From IMG/VR virus record IMGVR_UViG_3300035183_000822, positions 1 through 43,625 of that record: DNA of 43,625 nt; one strand, 5' to 3'. A program made the position numbers and the translations under genes. The notes below the pieces were generated by a model. That model made no database searches and was not told the DNA's origin. It saw nothing but the letters and a program-made list of their open reading frames with translations. The stretch is from a virus. Below, piece after piece: positions 1 to 8,097 of the stretch; within the stretch, counting starts at the first letter, position 1, and every line of letters starts with the position of its first letter.

Positions 1-1499
1 CGCTGCTCGGTTACGTAGAACAGCGCCTGGGCGCGGGTTGCCCAGTACGGGTCGGTGCGGTTCTCAAGGGTGGGCGCTAGCCCCAGCGCGGCGTAGTAGG
101 TCGCTGCCGTCTTGTCGAGCATCTGGTAGAGGCCCAACGCCGAGCTGTTGGGGTTCTTAGCCTTAGGGTCATAGTGGCTCTCGAGCTGCGCCACTAGCTT
201 CAGGAACTTTACGTCGGCTGGGCCAAGCTGCTGGGCAGGGGGTACGGCCGCGTTGTGGTCGGCGATCGCTTGGTCGATCGCGGTGATGACCGCCGAGAGC
301 TCCGGCGTTGGGGTGAAGGGGGTTGGCGCGGTTGGCGGCTCTGGGTTCACCCCGCTGGTGGCCGGGGCCTGGTTCGGCGGTTCAGCTGGGCACCCGCTGC
401 CAGCCCTGGCGTTGACTAGCTCCTTGGACAGCCCAGCCATCGCGCCGCGGGTGGTTGGCGGCACCGGCTTCGGCGGCGCTGAGGCGGCGTGCCCGTTTAC
501 GTAGGTGACTGGCGGTGGCACGGTGTTGTTGTATTGCTTCGGCGGGGTGACCAGCGTTTGCCCCCGCATGTAGGGCAGCGGGTCAGCCGGCAGCGTGCCG
601 GCTAAGCGGAGCTCAAAGTGCAGGTGGGGGCCAGTCGAGGCGCCGGTGCTGCCCTCGGTGGCGATCGCTTGCCCGGCAGCCACCTTTTGCCCTGGAACCA
701 CCAGGAGCTGAGCGCAGTGGGCATAGCGCGTCTCGCAGAGCAGCACGCCCTGCGGGTCATAGTGGTTCAGCTTGACCAGGTTCCCGTAGCCTCCAGCCTC
801 GCCAGCGAACGTGACCTCGCCGTCAGCGGCCGCCACGATGGTGCCTCGGCCCTTTGCCCCTGGGGCCTGCGCGACGATGTCGATGCCGGTGTGCAGCTTC
901 TGCACCCCGGTTATGGGGTGGTTCCTGGGGCCAAACGCCGACGTGACCAGCGGGTTGCTGCCGTCGGCCGCTACGTAGGGCTGCACCAGGGTGAGCGGGT
1001 CATCCCCGGTCCCGCTGGGGTTGAACCTCGGCACGAGCGTGTATTCCCTGGCGTCGACCTGCACCGCGGCCGCGTTCTTGGCCCTGATCATGAGCTTGAT
1101 GACCTTGCGGTCAAGGCTTGTCGGGAGCGTCCCAGTGAGGGCGCCGCTTGGCGTTAACGTTAGCCCCGTCGGCAGCGAGTCGGCGGTCCAGGTGATGGGC
1201 AGCGGCTCAGGTGGGTCAGAGGGAGAGAGCTCAAACTGCTCGCTCACCTGCCCGAGCCCATCGACCGCGACCGTGGTGTTGAGGATCCGCCCCCGCTTGG
1301 CTGGCGGGTCGCTGGGGGTGGCGCCAGGGGCAAGGCCGTACGGCGTGACCGTGGCGTCGTCGTGGCGCCCGGTCGAGTTCCCAGCGCGCCTGGCGTAGCA
1401 GTCAAAGTTCTCCTCTGGGAGGACCTCGGTTGGCTTGCTCAGCTCGGGGATCGGCGTCCACCCGCTAGCGCGCTGCGGCGCGTCGCACGCGCACCCCAT
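1..1499 (-). CDS. Modular lysin: M23 endopeptidase plus lytic transglycosylase (3' part cut by window edge)
   Basis: Cell-wall hydrolase, read from an ATG at 1499 and still open after 499 codons at position 1. Residues ~70-155 look like an Ig-type (He_PIG-like) domain with SLPTGLTLTPSGALTG. Residues ~185-305 are a peptidase M23 domain with zinc-site residues H203 and D207 (HTGID), H261 (YAHC) and the HxH pair H292/H294 in GPHLHFELR. A Pro-rich linker (~315-400) leads to a lytic-transglycosylase-like segment with E440 in LVAQLESHYDP and GLYQM at 456-460. The two activities would cut peptide cross-links and glycan strands. A Shine-Dalgarno AGAGG lies six bases before the ATG, and the gene starts three bases after the o-spanin stop, so it belongs to the lysis operon. 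No signal peptide is visible, so export would need a holin outside the window. It could instead be a virion-associated lysin. Domain calls are firm; role as endolysin is inferred from neighbours. Confidence 0.88.
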   Translation of the reverse strand, partial: MGCACDAPQRASGWTPIPELSKPTEVLPEENFDCYARRAGNSTGRHDDATVTPYGLAPGATPSDPPAKRGRILNTTVAVDGLGQVSEQFELSPSDPPEPLPITWTADSLPTGLTLTPSGALTGTLPTSLDRKVIKLMIRAKNAAAVQVDAREYTLVPRFNPSGTGDDPLTLVQPYVAADGSNPLVTSAFGPRNHPITGVQKLHTGIDIVAQAPGAKGRGTIVAAADGEVTFAGEAGGYGNLVKLNHYDPQGVLLCETRYAHCAQLLVVPGQKVAAGQAIATEGSTGASTGPHLHFELRLAGTLPADPLPYMRGQTLVTPPKQYNNTVPPPVTYVNGHAASAPPKPVPPTTRGAMAGLSKELVNARAGSGCPAEPPNQAPATSGVNPEPPTAPTPFTPTPELSAVITAIDQAIADHNAAVPPAQQLGPADVKFLKLVAQLESHYDPKAKNPNSSALGLYQMLDKTAATYYAALGLAPTLENRTDPYWATRAQALFYVTEQ

Positions 1500-1502
1500 G
1501 CG

Positions 1503-1883
1503 TTACCTCTGGGCGTCAGCTGGCTTGAGCACCTTGCCCGGGTCGCCGGCCGTGCCTGCCTGCTCGTTTTCCTTGCGCGCCTGCTCGTTCAGCTTGCTCT
1601 GCTCGTCCTGGAGGAACTTCGCGATGGCCGCGAGCCGGCTGCGCAGCTCCTGCACCCAGCGCTCGTTCGCGATTAGCCACTGGGCGACGGTCGCCTGGGT
1701 CGCGGTGTCGGGGTCAATCGGCGCGGGCGGCGGCGGGAGCTCGAGCAGGGCCGCCGGTGGCACCCTCACGACGTACTCAACCCGGTTAGCGATGATTGGC
1801 TCCGGCCGCTCGGTGGGCCTTAGGGTGCCAAGGCAGCCGCTCAGCGGCAGCGCCATGGCGAGGGTGACTAGCTTAAGCTTCAT
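1503..1883 (-). CDS. Rz1-like outer-membrane spanin lipoprotein (o-spanin)
   Basis: A 126-residue protein beginning with a lipoprotein signal peptide: basic start, hydrophobic LVTLAMALPL and lipobox LSGC, so the mature protein would start at Cys17 and be anchored in the outer membrane. The mature part has a Pro-rich segment (VPPAALLELPPPPAPI), as Rz1 proteins do, followed by a predicted helix (~70-110) rich in Gln, Glu and Lys. It should pair in the periplasm with the i-spanin encoded just upstream and fuse the two membranes in the last step of lysis. Its ATG overlaps the i-spanin stop by four bases (ATGA), which indicates translational coupling. It is longer than lambda Rz1. Family assignment rests on lipobox, proline content and gene pairing, not on close sequence identity. 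Confidence 0.82.
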   Translation of the reverse strand: MKLKLVTLAMALPLSGCLGTLRPTERPEPIIANRVEYVVRVPPAALLELPPPPAPIDPDTATQATVAQWLIANERWVQELRSRLAAIAKFLQDEQSKLNEQARKENEQAGTAGDPGKVLKPADAQR

Positions 1884-2326
1884 CGCGTGCGCTCCTTCTG
1901 GATCTCCCTGATGACCTCCCGCAGCACCGGCGCCACAGGCCCGTCGTTCTTCGGGTCCTTCAGCATCTCTTCCACGCGCTTAGCTAGGCGGTCCAGCTTC
2001 TCGTTGCTAAGCTTGTTGACCTTCGCGAGGTTGCTGATCGCGTCAAGCGCCTTTCCCCGCTCCTCAAGCAGCTGCTTGGCGGTGTTGTAGTTGGTCAGGT
2101 TGGCCGAGGCCAGCTTCTTAAGGCCGTCCTTGAGGGTCTCGTTGTTCTCCTTCAGGATGGCGTTATCAACCTTGAGGGCATTGCTTTCCTCGGTCAGCTT
2201 GACGATGCGCTTCTCTAGGCTGGCGATGTGCACCTTTTGGACGCCAATGTACGCGCCGCTGGCGATAACGATGACGAGCAGGCCAATGCCCATCAGCTTG
2301 GTGCTTAGGCCTGGGAGCGGGAACAT
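1880..2326 (-). CDS. Rz-like inner-membrane spanin (i-spanin)
   Basis: A 148-residue protein with one N-terminal membrane segment (~residues 10-27, LMGIGLLVIVIASGAYIGV) and no cleavage site, followed by a long heptad-rich coiled coil (~33-130). The C-terminal part, GPVAPVLREVIREIQ, resembles the tail of Rz proteins. It would sit in the inner membrane with the coiled coil in the periplasm and bind the o-spanin. A good Shine-Dalgarno (AGGAG) stands eight bases before the ATG. It is the first gene of the unit that begins at the late-type promoter near 2464, ahead of the o-spanin and lysin. No holin is seen next to it, so that gene must lie elsewhere. Confidence 0.83.
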   Translation of the reverse strand: MFPLPGLSTKLMGIGLLVIVIASGAYIGVQKVHIASLEKRIVKLTEESNALKVDNAILKENNETLKDGLKKLASANLTNYNTAKQLLEERGKALDAISNLAKVNKLSNEKLDRLAKRVEEMLKDPKNDGPVAPVLREVIREIQKERTR

Positions 2327-2463
2327 GCTGGTATCTCCTGTCTTTTATCCTATGCGTTATGCTTGAGTAGCAGCGCCTTTGGGTGGCTAGCGGTGCGGCA
2401 AAGATTTGGCTAAAGCTTCCCCCAAGCATTGGGGTTAACGGCGCTAAGGCGCCGTCATAGCTA

Positions 2464-2471
2464 TATTTATC
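2464..2471 (-). promoter_or_regulatory. T4-type late promoter GATAAATA for the lysis cassette
   Basis: The minus strand reads GATAAATA, seven of eight bases matching the T4 late promoter TATAAATA. It lies just past the terminator of the fibre operon and about 140 bases before the i-spanin ATG, so it would start a separate lysis transcript. Identification is by motif and position only. Confidence 0.6.
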
Positions 2472-2500
2472 GCTTGGCTCAAGATCCTACAAATCAGGTG

Positions 2501-2537
2501 AATAAAAAAGAGGGTAGGGGATTGCTCTCCCACCCTC
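2501..2537 (-). terminator. Rho-independent terminator after the tail-fibre gene
   Basis: On the minus strand a 12-base arm (2537-2526) pairs with 2521-2510 with a single internal mismatch around a GCAA loop. It is followed directly by TTTTTTATT. It sits about 40 bases past the fibre stop codon at 2579, so it closes the fibre operon. Confidence 0.85.
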
Positions 2538-2578
2538 TTAGCTTACCTTCAGCTCGTTTGCTTAGCAGCCGTTACCTA

Positions 2579-5080
2579 TTAGACGCCCATCACGACTACC
2601 TTAATCGCCAGCGCCGAGGTCAACGTAACGGTCAGCTGGTTAGCGTTGTTGAACGTAATCGTTTGCGGAACGATCACCTGATCAGTGGCCGCATCCACAA
2701 CGGTAACGTTGCAATACTTTTGGCCCAAGTTGTGGGCAACGGTGTGGTTTGTCGCAGCAGCGCCGTTGTACAGATAGTAGATGGGACGACCTTCCCACTG
2801 GGTGCCGTCAGCGATCAGCACGTTCCCTGTCTGGGAAGCATCGGCGGTGCCAACGTCATTAAGGTTACCCAGGTTGATGGAGCCGGCCAGGGAGAGGCGG
2901 CTGATCGGCTGCCAGTCGCCAGCGGTTTTGGTCAGCAGGTCGCCAGTGGCCGCTGTGTCAGCGTTGGACACGTTGGCCAGGTCATCCAGCGTGGCGTTCA
3001 GGCTTACCGCGCCCGCGGTCACCGAGAAGTGGTTAGCGTCAAAGCTGGCAACGCCCTTCTGGGTGGTTGACGCGTTGGCCGCGGTGATCGTCAGCGTGCT
3101 GCCCGTAACAGAGGTGCTGATGCCCTGCGCGGCGGTGCCGGCGATAAGCAGCGTGCTGCCAAGCGCGATGGCGGCGTTACCAGAGTCGGAGTTGAACGTG
3201 ATAGAGCTGTTCTGCAGCATCGCGTTCGTGACGCCGGCATTAGCGATCTTCAGGCCAGCGCTGGACTGCGTCAAGCCGCCACCGCTCTCAAGCACCAGGG
3301 TCAGCTGGTCACCAGTTAGGTTACCTGTTAGCTGCACCGCAACGTTTGGCGCAACGTCAATGGCAACCTCATCGGTCGGCAGCTCCTTGATGCCGGCGCC
3401 CAGCTTGACAAACACGGTGTTGCCGCTGTTGCCAAGGCCAGTGCCCCAGACGTAGCTGCTCGACCCAGTGAACTGCACCCAGTTTACTGGGTCAGTGCCA
3501 AGGGTGACCACCTCAGCGGTTTGCGTCCAACCAGTGTCAGCGTTCGTGGTGCCCTCGGTGACGAACACCGCGGCGCCGGTGAACTCAGCGGCCGCATCCA
3601 TGTCGCTCGCGCGCACCAGGTCGGTGCCATCAAACACGTACACGCCGTTCTGCGCGGCGGAGGTTTGGTCCTTAACCAGGACGCGGTCATTGGTGGCCAG
3701 TGTTACGCCATCGATGCTAGCAGGGGCTGGCGTCAGCGTGATGTTGCCGGTGGTCGCGACGCGGACCGCTTTTTTCCAGGAAAGCCCAGCGATGGCGGCG
3801 TCAACGTACGCCTTGTTGGCCGCGTGCGTGGCCAGTGTGGGCGGGTTGTTCATCGTGACATAGTTGGTACCCATGTTTAGGTTACCGGTCATCGTGTCGC
3901 CAGTCGCGTTCACGTAAACTGCGTCAACGAGGGTCGTGATGTCACTTGCGGCCACGGCAGCAGTGCCGGTGACGCGCCCGTACGTGTCACGGGTGAACTT
4001 CAAGAACGAGCCCGTGCCCGAGTCAGCCACCGTAGCCAGGTCGATGGCGGTGTTTGACGCAACGCCGTCGCCGTTCGTGACAACGATATTGCCAGCAACG
4101 CCGTTGATGACGCGGGTAGCCCAGGTGCTCGAGCCGGTCCTGACCGCGTAGCCAGTGGTCGTTAGCCCTTCCACCGCGGCCAGGTCATCGGCCAGCGCGA
4201 AGGTCGGGTCACCAGCCACGCCGGCTGGGTTGGTGATGGTGATGCCAGCGCTTGGGGCAACCAGCGAGCGCTTGGTGAAGGTATCAGCTGCCGTCTCGAC
4301 GACCATGCCAGGCGTTGCATCTAGTGCCGCCAGGGACGTGAGGGTTGCATCAAGTGGTTGCTTGTTGTTCAGCTGCGTCTGGATGGGCGAGGTAACGCCA
4401 GCCAGGTGGCCAACCTCGGCGGGTGTCACGCCCATGGCCGCAACGCCCGACAGCACGTTCAGGTCGGCCGTGTTGCCGGTGAACGAGTCAAGCTTGTTCA
4501 GGTCGGCCGCGTTGGCGGTGAGGCCGCTCAACAGGTTGAGCTCGGCAGCCGTAACGGTTAGGTTAGAGATGTCAGCGAGAACCAGTGTGTGGTTGACCCA
4601 GTTGCTGCCGTTGTATCGCAGCACCTGGCCAGCGACCAAGGCCGACAGGGAAACGTCATTTAGCTCTGCCAGCGTGTCGTTGCCAACGGCGTAAGTGGCT
4701 AGCTTGTTGATGGCATCGGTGAAGCTAGACGGCGTGCCGCCGAGCGTGGTGAAGTCAGAGCTCCACGCGCCAGAGTTGTGCGTGCCATCGCTGTTGACAG
4801 CGGCGCCAAGCGTTGCCTCGACGGTATCAACCTCGGTCTGAACCGCCGCAGCGCTACCACCAGTGGCAAGCGGGACCCACGCCGTGCCGTCGCTAAAGTA
4901 GAAGGTGTTGGCGTTGAAGCCGCTGCCCGACGTGGTGACGAACACCACGCGACCACGGTTGTTGGTGGCGCCGATGGTGCCCAGCTGGGTGCCGGTCTTC
5001 TTCTCGATGTAGAAGTTCTGGATCTCAGTGCCAACGCCATCATTGACCTGCTGAAATACCAGATTACCGTTGATTTTCAT
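2579..5080 (-). CDS. Long tail fibre protein
   Basis: An 833-residue structural protein, low in Cys and rich in Ala, Thr, Asn and Gly, typical of trimeric fibres. The N-terminal part contains a TSGSGFNANTFYFSDGTAW segment. Residues ~173-240 hold four short tandem repeats of the type TAAELNLLSGLTA. Around residue 390 is a GDTMTGNLNMGTN / ANKAYVDAAI fibre motif. Residues ~437-540 form a module (DRVLVKDQ, NGVYVF, RASDMD, LGTDP) that also occurs in the 2,900-residue protein at 14406-23108. The last ~60 residues (VAHNLGQKYCNVTVVD) look like a compact beta tip. It probably carries host recognition or supports a receptor-binding tip. The Shine-Dalgarno is AAGGGAAGAG. It is the last gene of the fibre operon and is followed by a strong terminator. 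Which end binds the baseplate is not shown. Confidence 0.8.
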   Translation of the reverse strand: MKINGNLVFQQVNDGVGTEIQNFYIEKKTGTQLGTIGATNNRGRVVFVTTSGSGFNANTFYFSDGTAWVPLATGGSAAAVQTEVDTVEATLGAAVNSDGTHNSGAWSSDFTTLGGTPSSFTDAINKLATYAVGNDTLAELNDVSLSALVAGQVLRYNGSNWVNHTLVLADISNLTVTAAELNLLSGLTANAADLNKLDSFTGNTADLNVLSGVAAMGVTPAEVGHLAGVTSPIQTQLNNKQPLDATLTSLAALDATPGMVVETAADTFTKRSLVAPSAGITITNPAGVAGDPTFALADDLAAVEGLTTTGYAVRTGSSTWATRVINGVAGNIVVTNGDGVASNTAIDLATVADSGTGSFLKFTRDTYGRVTGTAAVAASDITTLVDAVYVNATGDTMTGNLNMGTNYVTMNNPPTLATHAANKAYVDAAIAGLSWKKAVRVATTGNITLTPAPASIDGVTLATNDRVLVKDQTSAAQNGVYVFDGTDLVRASDMDAAAEFTGAAVFVTEGTTNADTGWTQTAEVVTLGTDPVNWVQFTGSSSYVWGTGLGNSGNTVFVKLGAGIKELPTDEVAIDVAPNVAVQLTGNLTGDQLTLVLESGGGLTQSSAGLKIANAGVTNAMLQNSSITFNSDSGNAAIALGSTLLIAGTAAQGISTSVTGSTLTITAANASTTQKGVASFDANHFSVTAGAVSLNATLDDLANVSNADTAATGDLLTKTAGDWQPISRLSLAGSINLGNLNDVGTADASQTGNVLIADGTQWEGRPIYYLYNGAAATNHTVAHNLGQKYCNVTVVDAATDQVIVPQTITFNNANQLTVTLTSALAIKVVVMGV

Positions 5081-5129
5081 GTTGTTTCTCTTCCCTTAAG
5101 TAACTGTTAAAGCAGGCAGCCCCAGCCGG

Positions 5130-5372
5130 CTACGTTGGTCGTCGGCAAGCGGTTGTTAGCGCCTTTATCGCAGCGTTAAAGGCCATTGGTTCAACCAGTA
5201 GCTTCCCAAGATAGTAGTTGTTCAGCACTTCCTGGAGCTTCTCTTCGCCCTCGTCAGCGACAAAGAAGAAGATGCCTCTGCTGCCTACCCTTTCGATGTG
5301 GTCAAGTTTATAACCCATCACCTTCAACGTAGCAGCTAGAACGATGTCTCGGGTTTCCACGGTTTTACCCAT
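5130..5372 (-). CDS. Small DUF5659-like protein
   Basis: An 80-residue protein. The pattern TRDIVLAATLKVMGYKLDHI, then FFFVADE, then a Tyr-containing NNYYLGKLLVEPMAF segment, resembles the DUF5659 family, a small domain of unknown function found in phages and bacteria. I chose the ATG at 5372 because GAGGA stands seven bases before it. An in-frame ATG at 5396 would add eight residues (MHIHEEAP) but has no such site. It lies between two fibre genes, so it could be a fibre-associated factor, but nothing in it shows a function. Confidence 0.65.
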   Translation of the reverse strand: MGKTVETRDIVLAATLKVMGYKLDHIERVGSRGIFFFVADEGEEKLQEVLNNYYLGKLLVEPMAFNAAIKALTTACRRPT

Positions 5373-5434
5373 GGGCGCTTCCTCATGTATGTGCAATGCC
5401 AGATGAACAGCTCATTAGCATTAGGCCTTAAAGC

Positions 5435-5839
5435 TCAGAAAAAGATAGCCCTAAAAACTCCTGCCTGAGGGGCAGCAAAGTTGAGCTGGATGTTGTTCTG
5501 GTCAACGATCTGCATGGTATCAGGGATGATGATGAACCCGCTGCTGTCAGTTACCTGCATGATGACGTCCGTGGTGTTGAACGGATGGTTGATGTTCCAC
5601 ACCGAAGCAGCCGTGGTTACTGGGAATGACAGCTTATTTACGCCACCAAGCGCCGAGATGTTCAGGCCAACAACAACACCACCAACCTTAGCAACAACTT
5701 GGTTGTCAGCCAGCGTTAAGGGCTGCAGCTCGCGTGGCCCAATCCCTCGCCGCACCAGCACCGTCTCAAGCGGTGGGTCCGTGCTGATGAACGGCCGTTT
5801 TGGGAACTCGATCTGGATGAAGTTCTCAAACGCTGACAT
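5435..5839 (-). CDS. Small fibre-associated structural protein
   Basis: A 134-residue protein with no membrane segment. Its C-terminal ~60 residues (WNINHPFNTTDVIMQV, SSGFIIIPDTMQIVD, APQAGVFRAIFF) follow the beta-strand pattern W-x-I-x-H, D-x-x-G-x-x-I-x-P, hydrophobic end. This pattern is common at the tips of phage tail fibres and resembles the end of the neighbouring 833-residue fibre. The start codon overlaps the stop of the upstream 752-residue gene (TAATG), so the two are coupled. It may be a fibre tip, connector or decoration protein. Structural role is inferred from context and fold pattern; I do not recognise a named family. Confidence 0.6.
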   Translation of the reverse strand: MSAFENFIQIEFPKRPFISTDPPLETVLVRRGIGPRELQPLTLADNQVVAKVGGVVVGLNISALGGVNKLSFPVTTAASVWNINHPFNTTDVIMQVTDSSGFIIIPDTMQIVDQNNIQLNFAAPQAGVFRAIFF

Positions 5840-8097
5840 TAGACAACCTCCTCAATATCAAGCTGGAGCGTCCCAGAGGTGTTAGCGCCAGCGAACGCGG
5901 CGTCTGAGATGAATAGGTGATCGCCAGTTGGGTTAAATGTTCCGCCTGAGTTGACGATCGTGAAACCCTGAAAGTGGTCTCCAGTGTTGTTGAACCGTGT
6001 TAGCACCGATGAGCCAGTATACGCTGCCACCGTCTTGTTGAAATCGGTGACGACCGTGCCGATCGGTGCATAGCGCGCGAACGGCGGGAAGGTAATCGTT
6101 CTGGCTTGAAAGCCGCCAACAATGTAGCTCGCGCCGCTGGTGATGGTGGTACCAACCAGGCCAGCCAACCCAGTGACCGCCAGCGAGCTGAAGGTCTGTG
6201 GGCCTTTGGTATCGCTATCAAGGATGCGCAGCGCCCTCGACCACGTGGTTCCAGTTCCAGCCCAAGTGCCCTGGAACGTGCCAGAGGACGCTGAGAGCCC
6301 TGGGGCCGTGAGCAGCTGCTGGTCAGCCGTAACGGTAACCGTGTAGTCGATGCCTGACGGGCTAGACCGTAGCCGTGCCGGGCTACCGACAATGCTGATC
6401 GTGGCGGTCGGCGGCACGTCAGCGATGCTGATAGCTGCGCTGGCCGTGGTCGTTGCCCCGTTCGCGGCGCGGGTAGCGGTGATGGTGTAGTTATTGACGC
6501 CAACCACGTAGGTTCCACCGGTGCGCGTTACGGTCTTAGTCGCCGCGTAGATCGTCGGAGCGCTGACAGAGAGGTTGACGCCAGAGTAGGTCACGGTGTC
6601 AAAGTCCGTGATGGTGGCGCTAACTGTTGCCGACTCAGCGCCCTTGAGGGCCTGTTGGCCCGAGGGGTACGTGATGGTGATGGGGCCGATGGTTGGCGCC
6701 AGCTGGTCAAGCAGGACCGTGTTGGTTGACGTGAAGATCGCACCAGGGGTGTTGAAGGCGTTCTTCGCCTGGGCCTTTACCGCCTGGTTGCCGCTGAGCC
6801 CGCTGACGGTAAAGGTGCCGGTCACCGTTTTATACCCAAGGCCGCCTGAGTCGGGCGCGCCGAGCGTGAGGGTAACGAGCGTGGCGCAGGCCCCGAAGGC
6901 TAGCAGCTCCGCCGTAGTGGCCGAGTTCTCCACCGTGCCGGTGACGGTCAGCAGGTCGCCAGCCTTGACCGCGGTTTGCGTCCCAGGGTATGGCCCGATG
7001 GTGAGCGCGGTAAATGCTGGGCCAGCCGGTGCGCGGATCAGCTGCATGGTGGTGCCGGCGCCAGTACTGCTGGCTGCGTTGACCACGGTGTTGGCTGTGA
7101 TGCCAGTCAGCTGGGCCGTTGCGATCCAGGTCCGCTTATCGTAAGTGTCCTCCACGAGGGTAGCGGTGATCGGCCCGCCAACTTGGGGCGGCACCGTGGT
7201 TACCGTGATCGTCGGCGAGTAGGAGATTGAATTGCCCTCGACTAACAGGGTAACCGTCACGTTATCGGTGTCGGTGGTTGCCTGGGAGATCACCTTGTTG
7301 GCTGGGACGGTCCCAGGCACGTACTGCTTCAGGCCTACCTGCCCGGTGCTAGTCGGGACCGCGTCGATGAAGAATACGCCGCCAATTGAGCTGCTCGCCA
7401 ACGCGTCGAGGGCAACCAGCGCCTGCTCAACGTTGGGCGGCGCGCCGATCTTGGTAAACGGTCCCACCACGCTGACCTCTGAAGCCGCGTGCTTTGACGT
7501 CGAGGACAGCGTGGTGTGGTTAACAAAGTTAGTATTGAGCTGGGAAACGTCAACACCGTCCACCAGTCCGGTGAGGATGATGTTGCCGTCCTTGTCGATC
7601 TTGAGGACAGGCGTGCCGCCGTGGATCTTCCGAATCGTGAGGATGTCAACCTGGAACGCGCCGGCCGCGCTATCGGGCTCGATGGCGATGGCTGACGTAA
7701 AACCACTCGCCGGCGAGATGAGCCAGTGATCAGCGTCGGTGACAACCGTGTTGACGGTCGACGAGTTCCCAAGCACCTCAAGGTCACCCGTGATGGTAAC
7801 CTTGCCGGTCTCCGCGTCGATCCTGAAGTAGAGCGTGTTATCATCATCGTCGTAGATGGTCAGGTCCTTGCCCGTGGCCAGCTTGATGCTGGCTGGGGAG
7901 GACTTGTTGTAGACCTTCTGGAGCGTGATGCCACCGCCACCGCTTGTGCTGTCACCGGACTCAAAGAGTAGGCCTACCCCGTTGACCGTAAACGTGTTGC
8001 TCGTGTTCTCAACCCCGCCAGCGTTGATGATAGAGCCGGTTGGGAGCTGTGAGAAAACTCCCTGCGGAGTTAGGTAGATTGGTTTCTTTGCGCTCAT
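5839..8097 (-). CDS. Tail fibre-like protein with Ig-like domains
   Basis: A 752-residue virion protein. The N-terminal third has fibre-type repeats (LATGKDLTIYDDDDNTLYF, then GKVTITGDLEVLGN, then GTPVLKIDKDGNIILTG), a layout seen in baseplate-attached fibres and chaperone-dependent spikes. Residues ~270-660 are a chain of Thr/Val/Ser-rich beta-sandwich segments resembling bacterial Ig-like folds, for example around PTATISIVGSPARL and VTYSGVNLSVSAP. The last ~90 residues (RYAPIGTVVTDF, GDHFQGFTIVNSGG) form another beta domain. It overlaps the upstream gene by four bases (ATGA) and the downstream gene by one. It probably extends the fibre or binds host-surface glycans weakly, as Ig-like phage domains are known to do. 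I do not recognise a close named homologue. Confidence 0.65.
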   Translation of the reverse strand: MSAKKPIYLTPQGVFSQLPTGSIINAGGVENTSNTFTVNGVGLLFESGDSTSGGGGITLQKVYNKSSPASIKLATGKDLTIYDDDDNTLYFRIDAETGKVTITGDLEVLGNSSTVNTVVTDADHWLISPASGFTSAIAIEPDSAAGAFQVDILTIRKIHGGTPVLKIDKDGNIILTGLVDGVDVSQLNTNFVNHTTLSSTSKHAASEVSVVGPFTKIGAPPNVEQALVALDALASSSIGGVFFIDAVPTSTGQVGLKQYVPGTVPANKVISQATTDTDNVTVTLLVEGNSISYSPTITVTTVPPQVGGPITATLVEDTYDKRTWIATAQLTGITANTVVNAASSTGAGTTMQLIRAPAGPAFTALTIGPYPGTQTAVKAGDLLTVTGTVENSATTAELLAFGACATLVTLTLGAPDSGGLGYKTVTGTFTVSGLSGNQAVKAQAKNAFNTPGAIFTSTNTVLLDQLAPTIGPITITYPSGQQALKGAESATVSATITDFDTVTYSGVNLSVSAPTIYAATKTVTRTGGTYVVGVNNYTITATRAANGATTTASAAISIADVPPTATISIVGSPARLRSSPSGIDYTVTVTADQQLLTAPGLSASSGTFQGTWAGTGTTWSRALRILDSDTKGPQTFSSLAVTGLAGLVGTTITSGASYIVGGFQARTITFPPFARYAPIGTVVTDFNKTVAAYTGSSVLTRFNNTGDHFQGFTIVNSGGTFNPTGDHLFISDAAFAGANTSGTLQLDIEEVV

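Noticed and set aside
241-700. GCGATCGC-type octamers as a sign of a cyanobacterial host
   Set aside because: Only a few copies are seen and they fall in G+C-rich coding sequence; not enough to name a host.
2781-3455. 224-codon plus-strand frame inside the fibre gene
   Set aside because: Antisense shadow of a G+C-rich coding region; its translation has no domain pattern, and the minus frame is a clear fibre.
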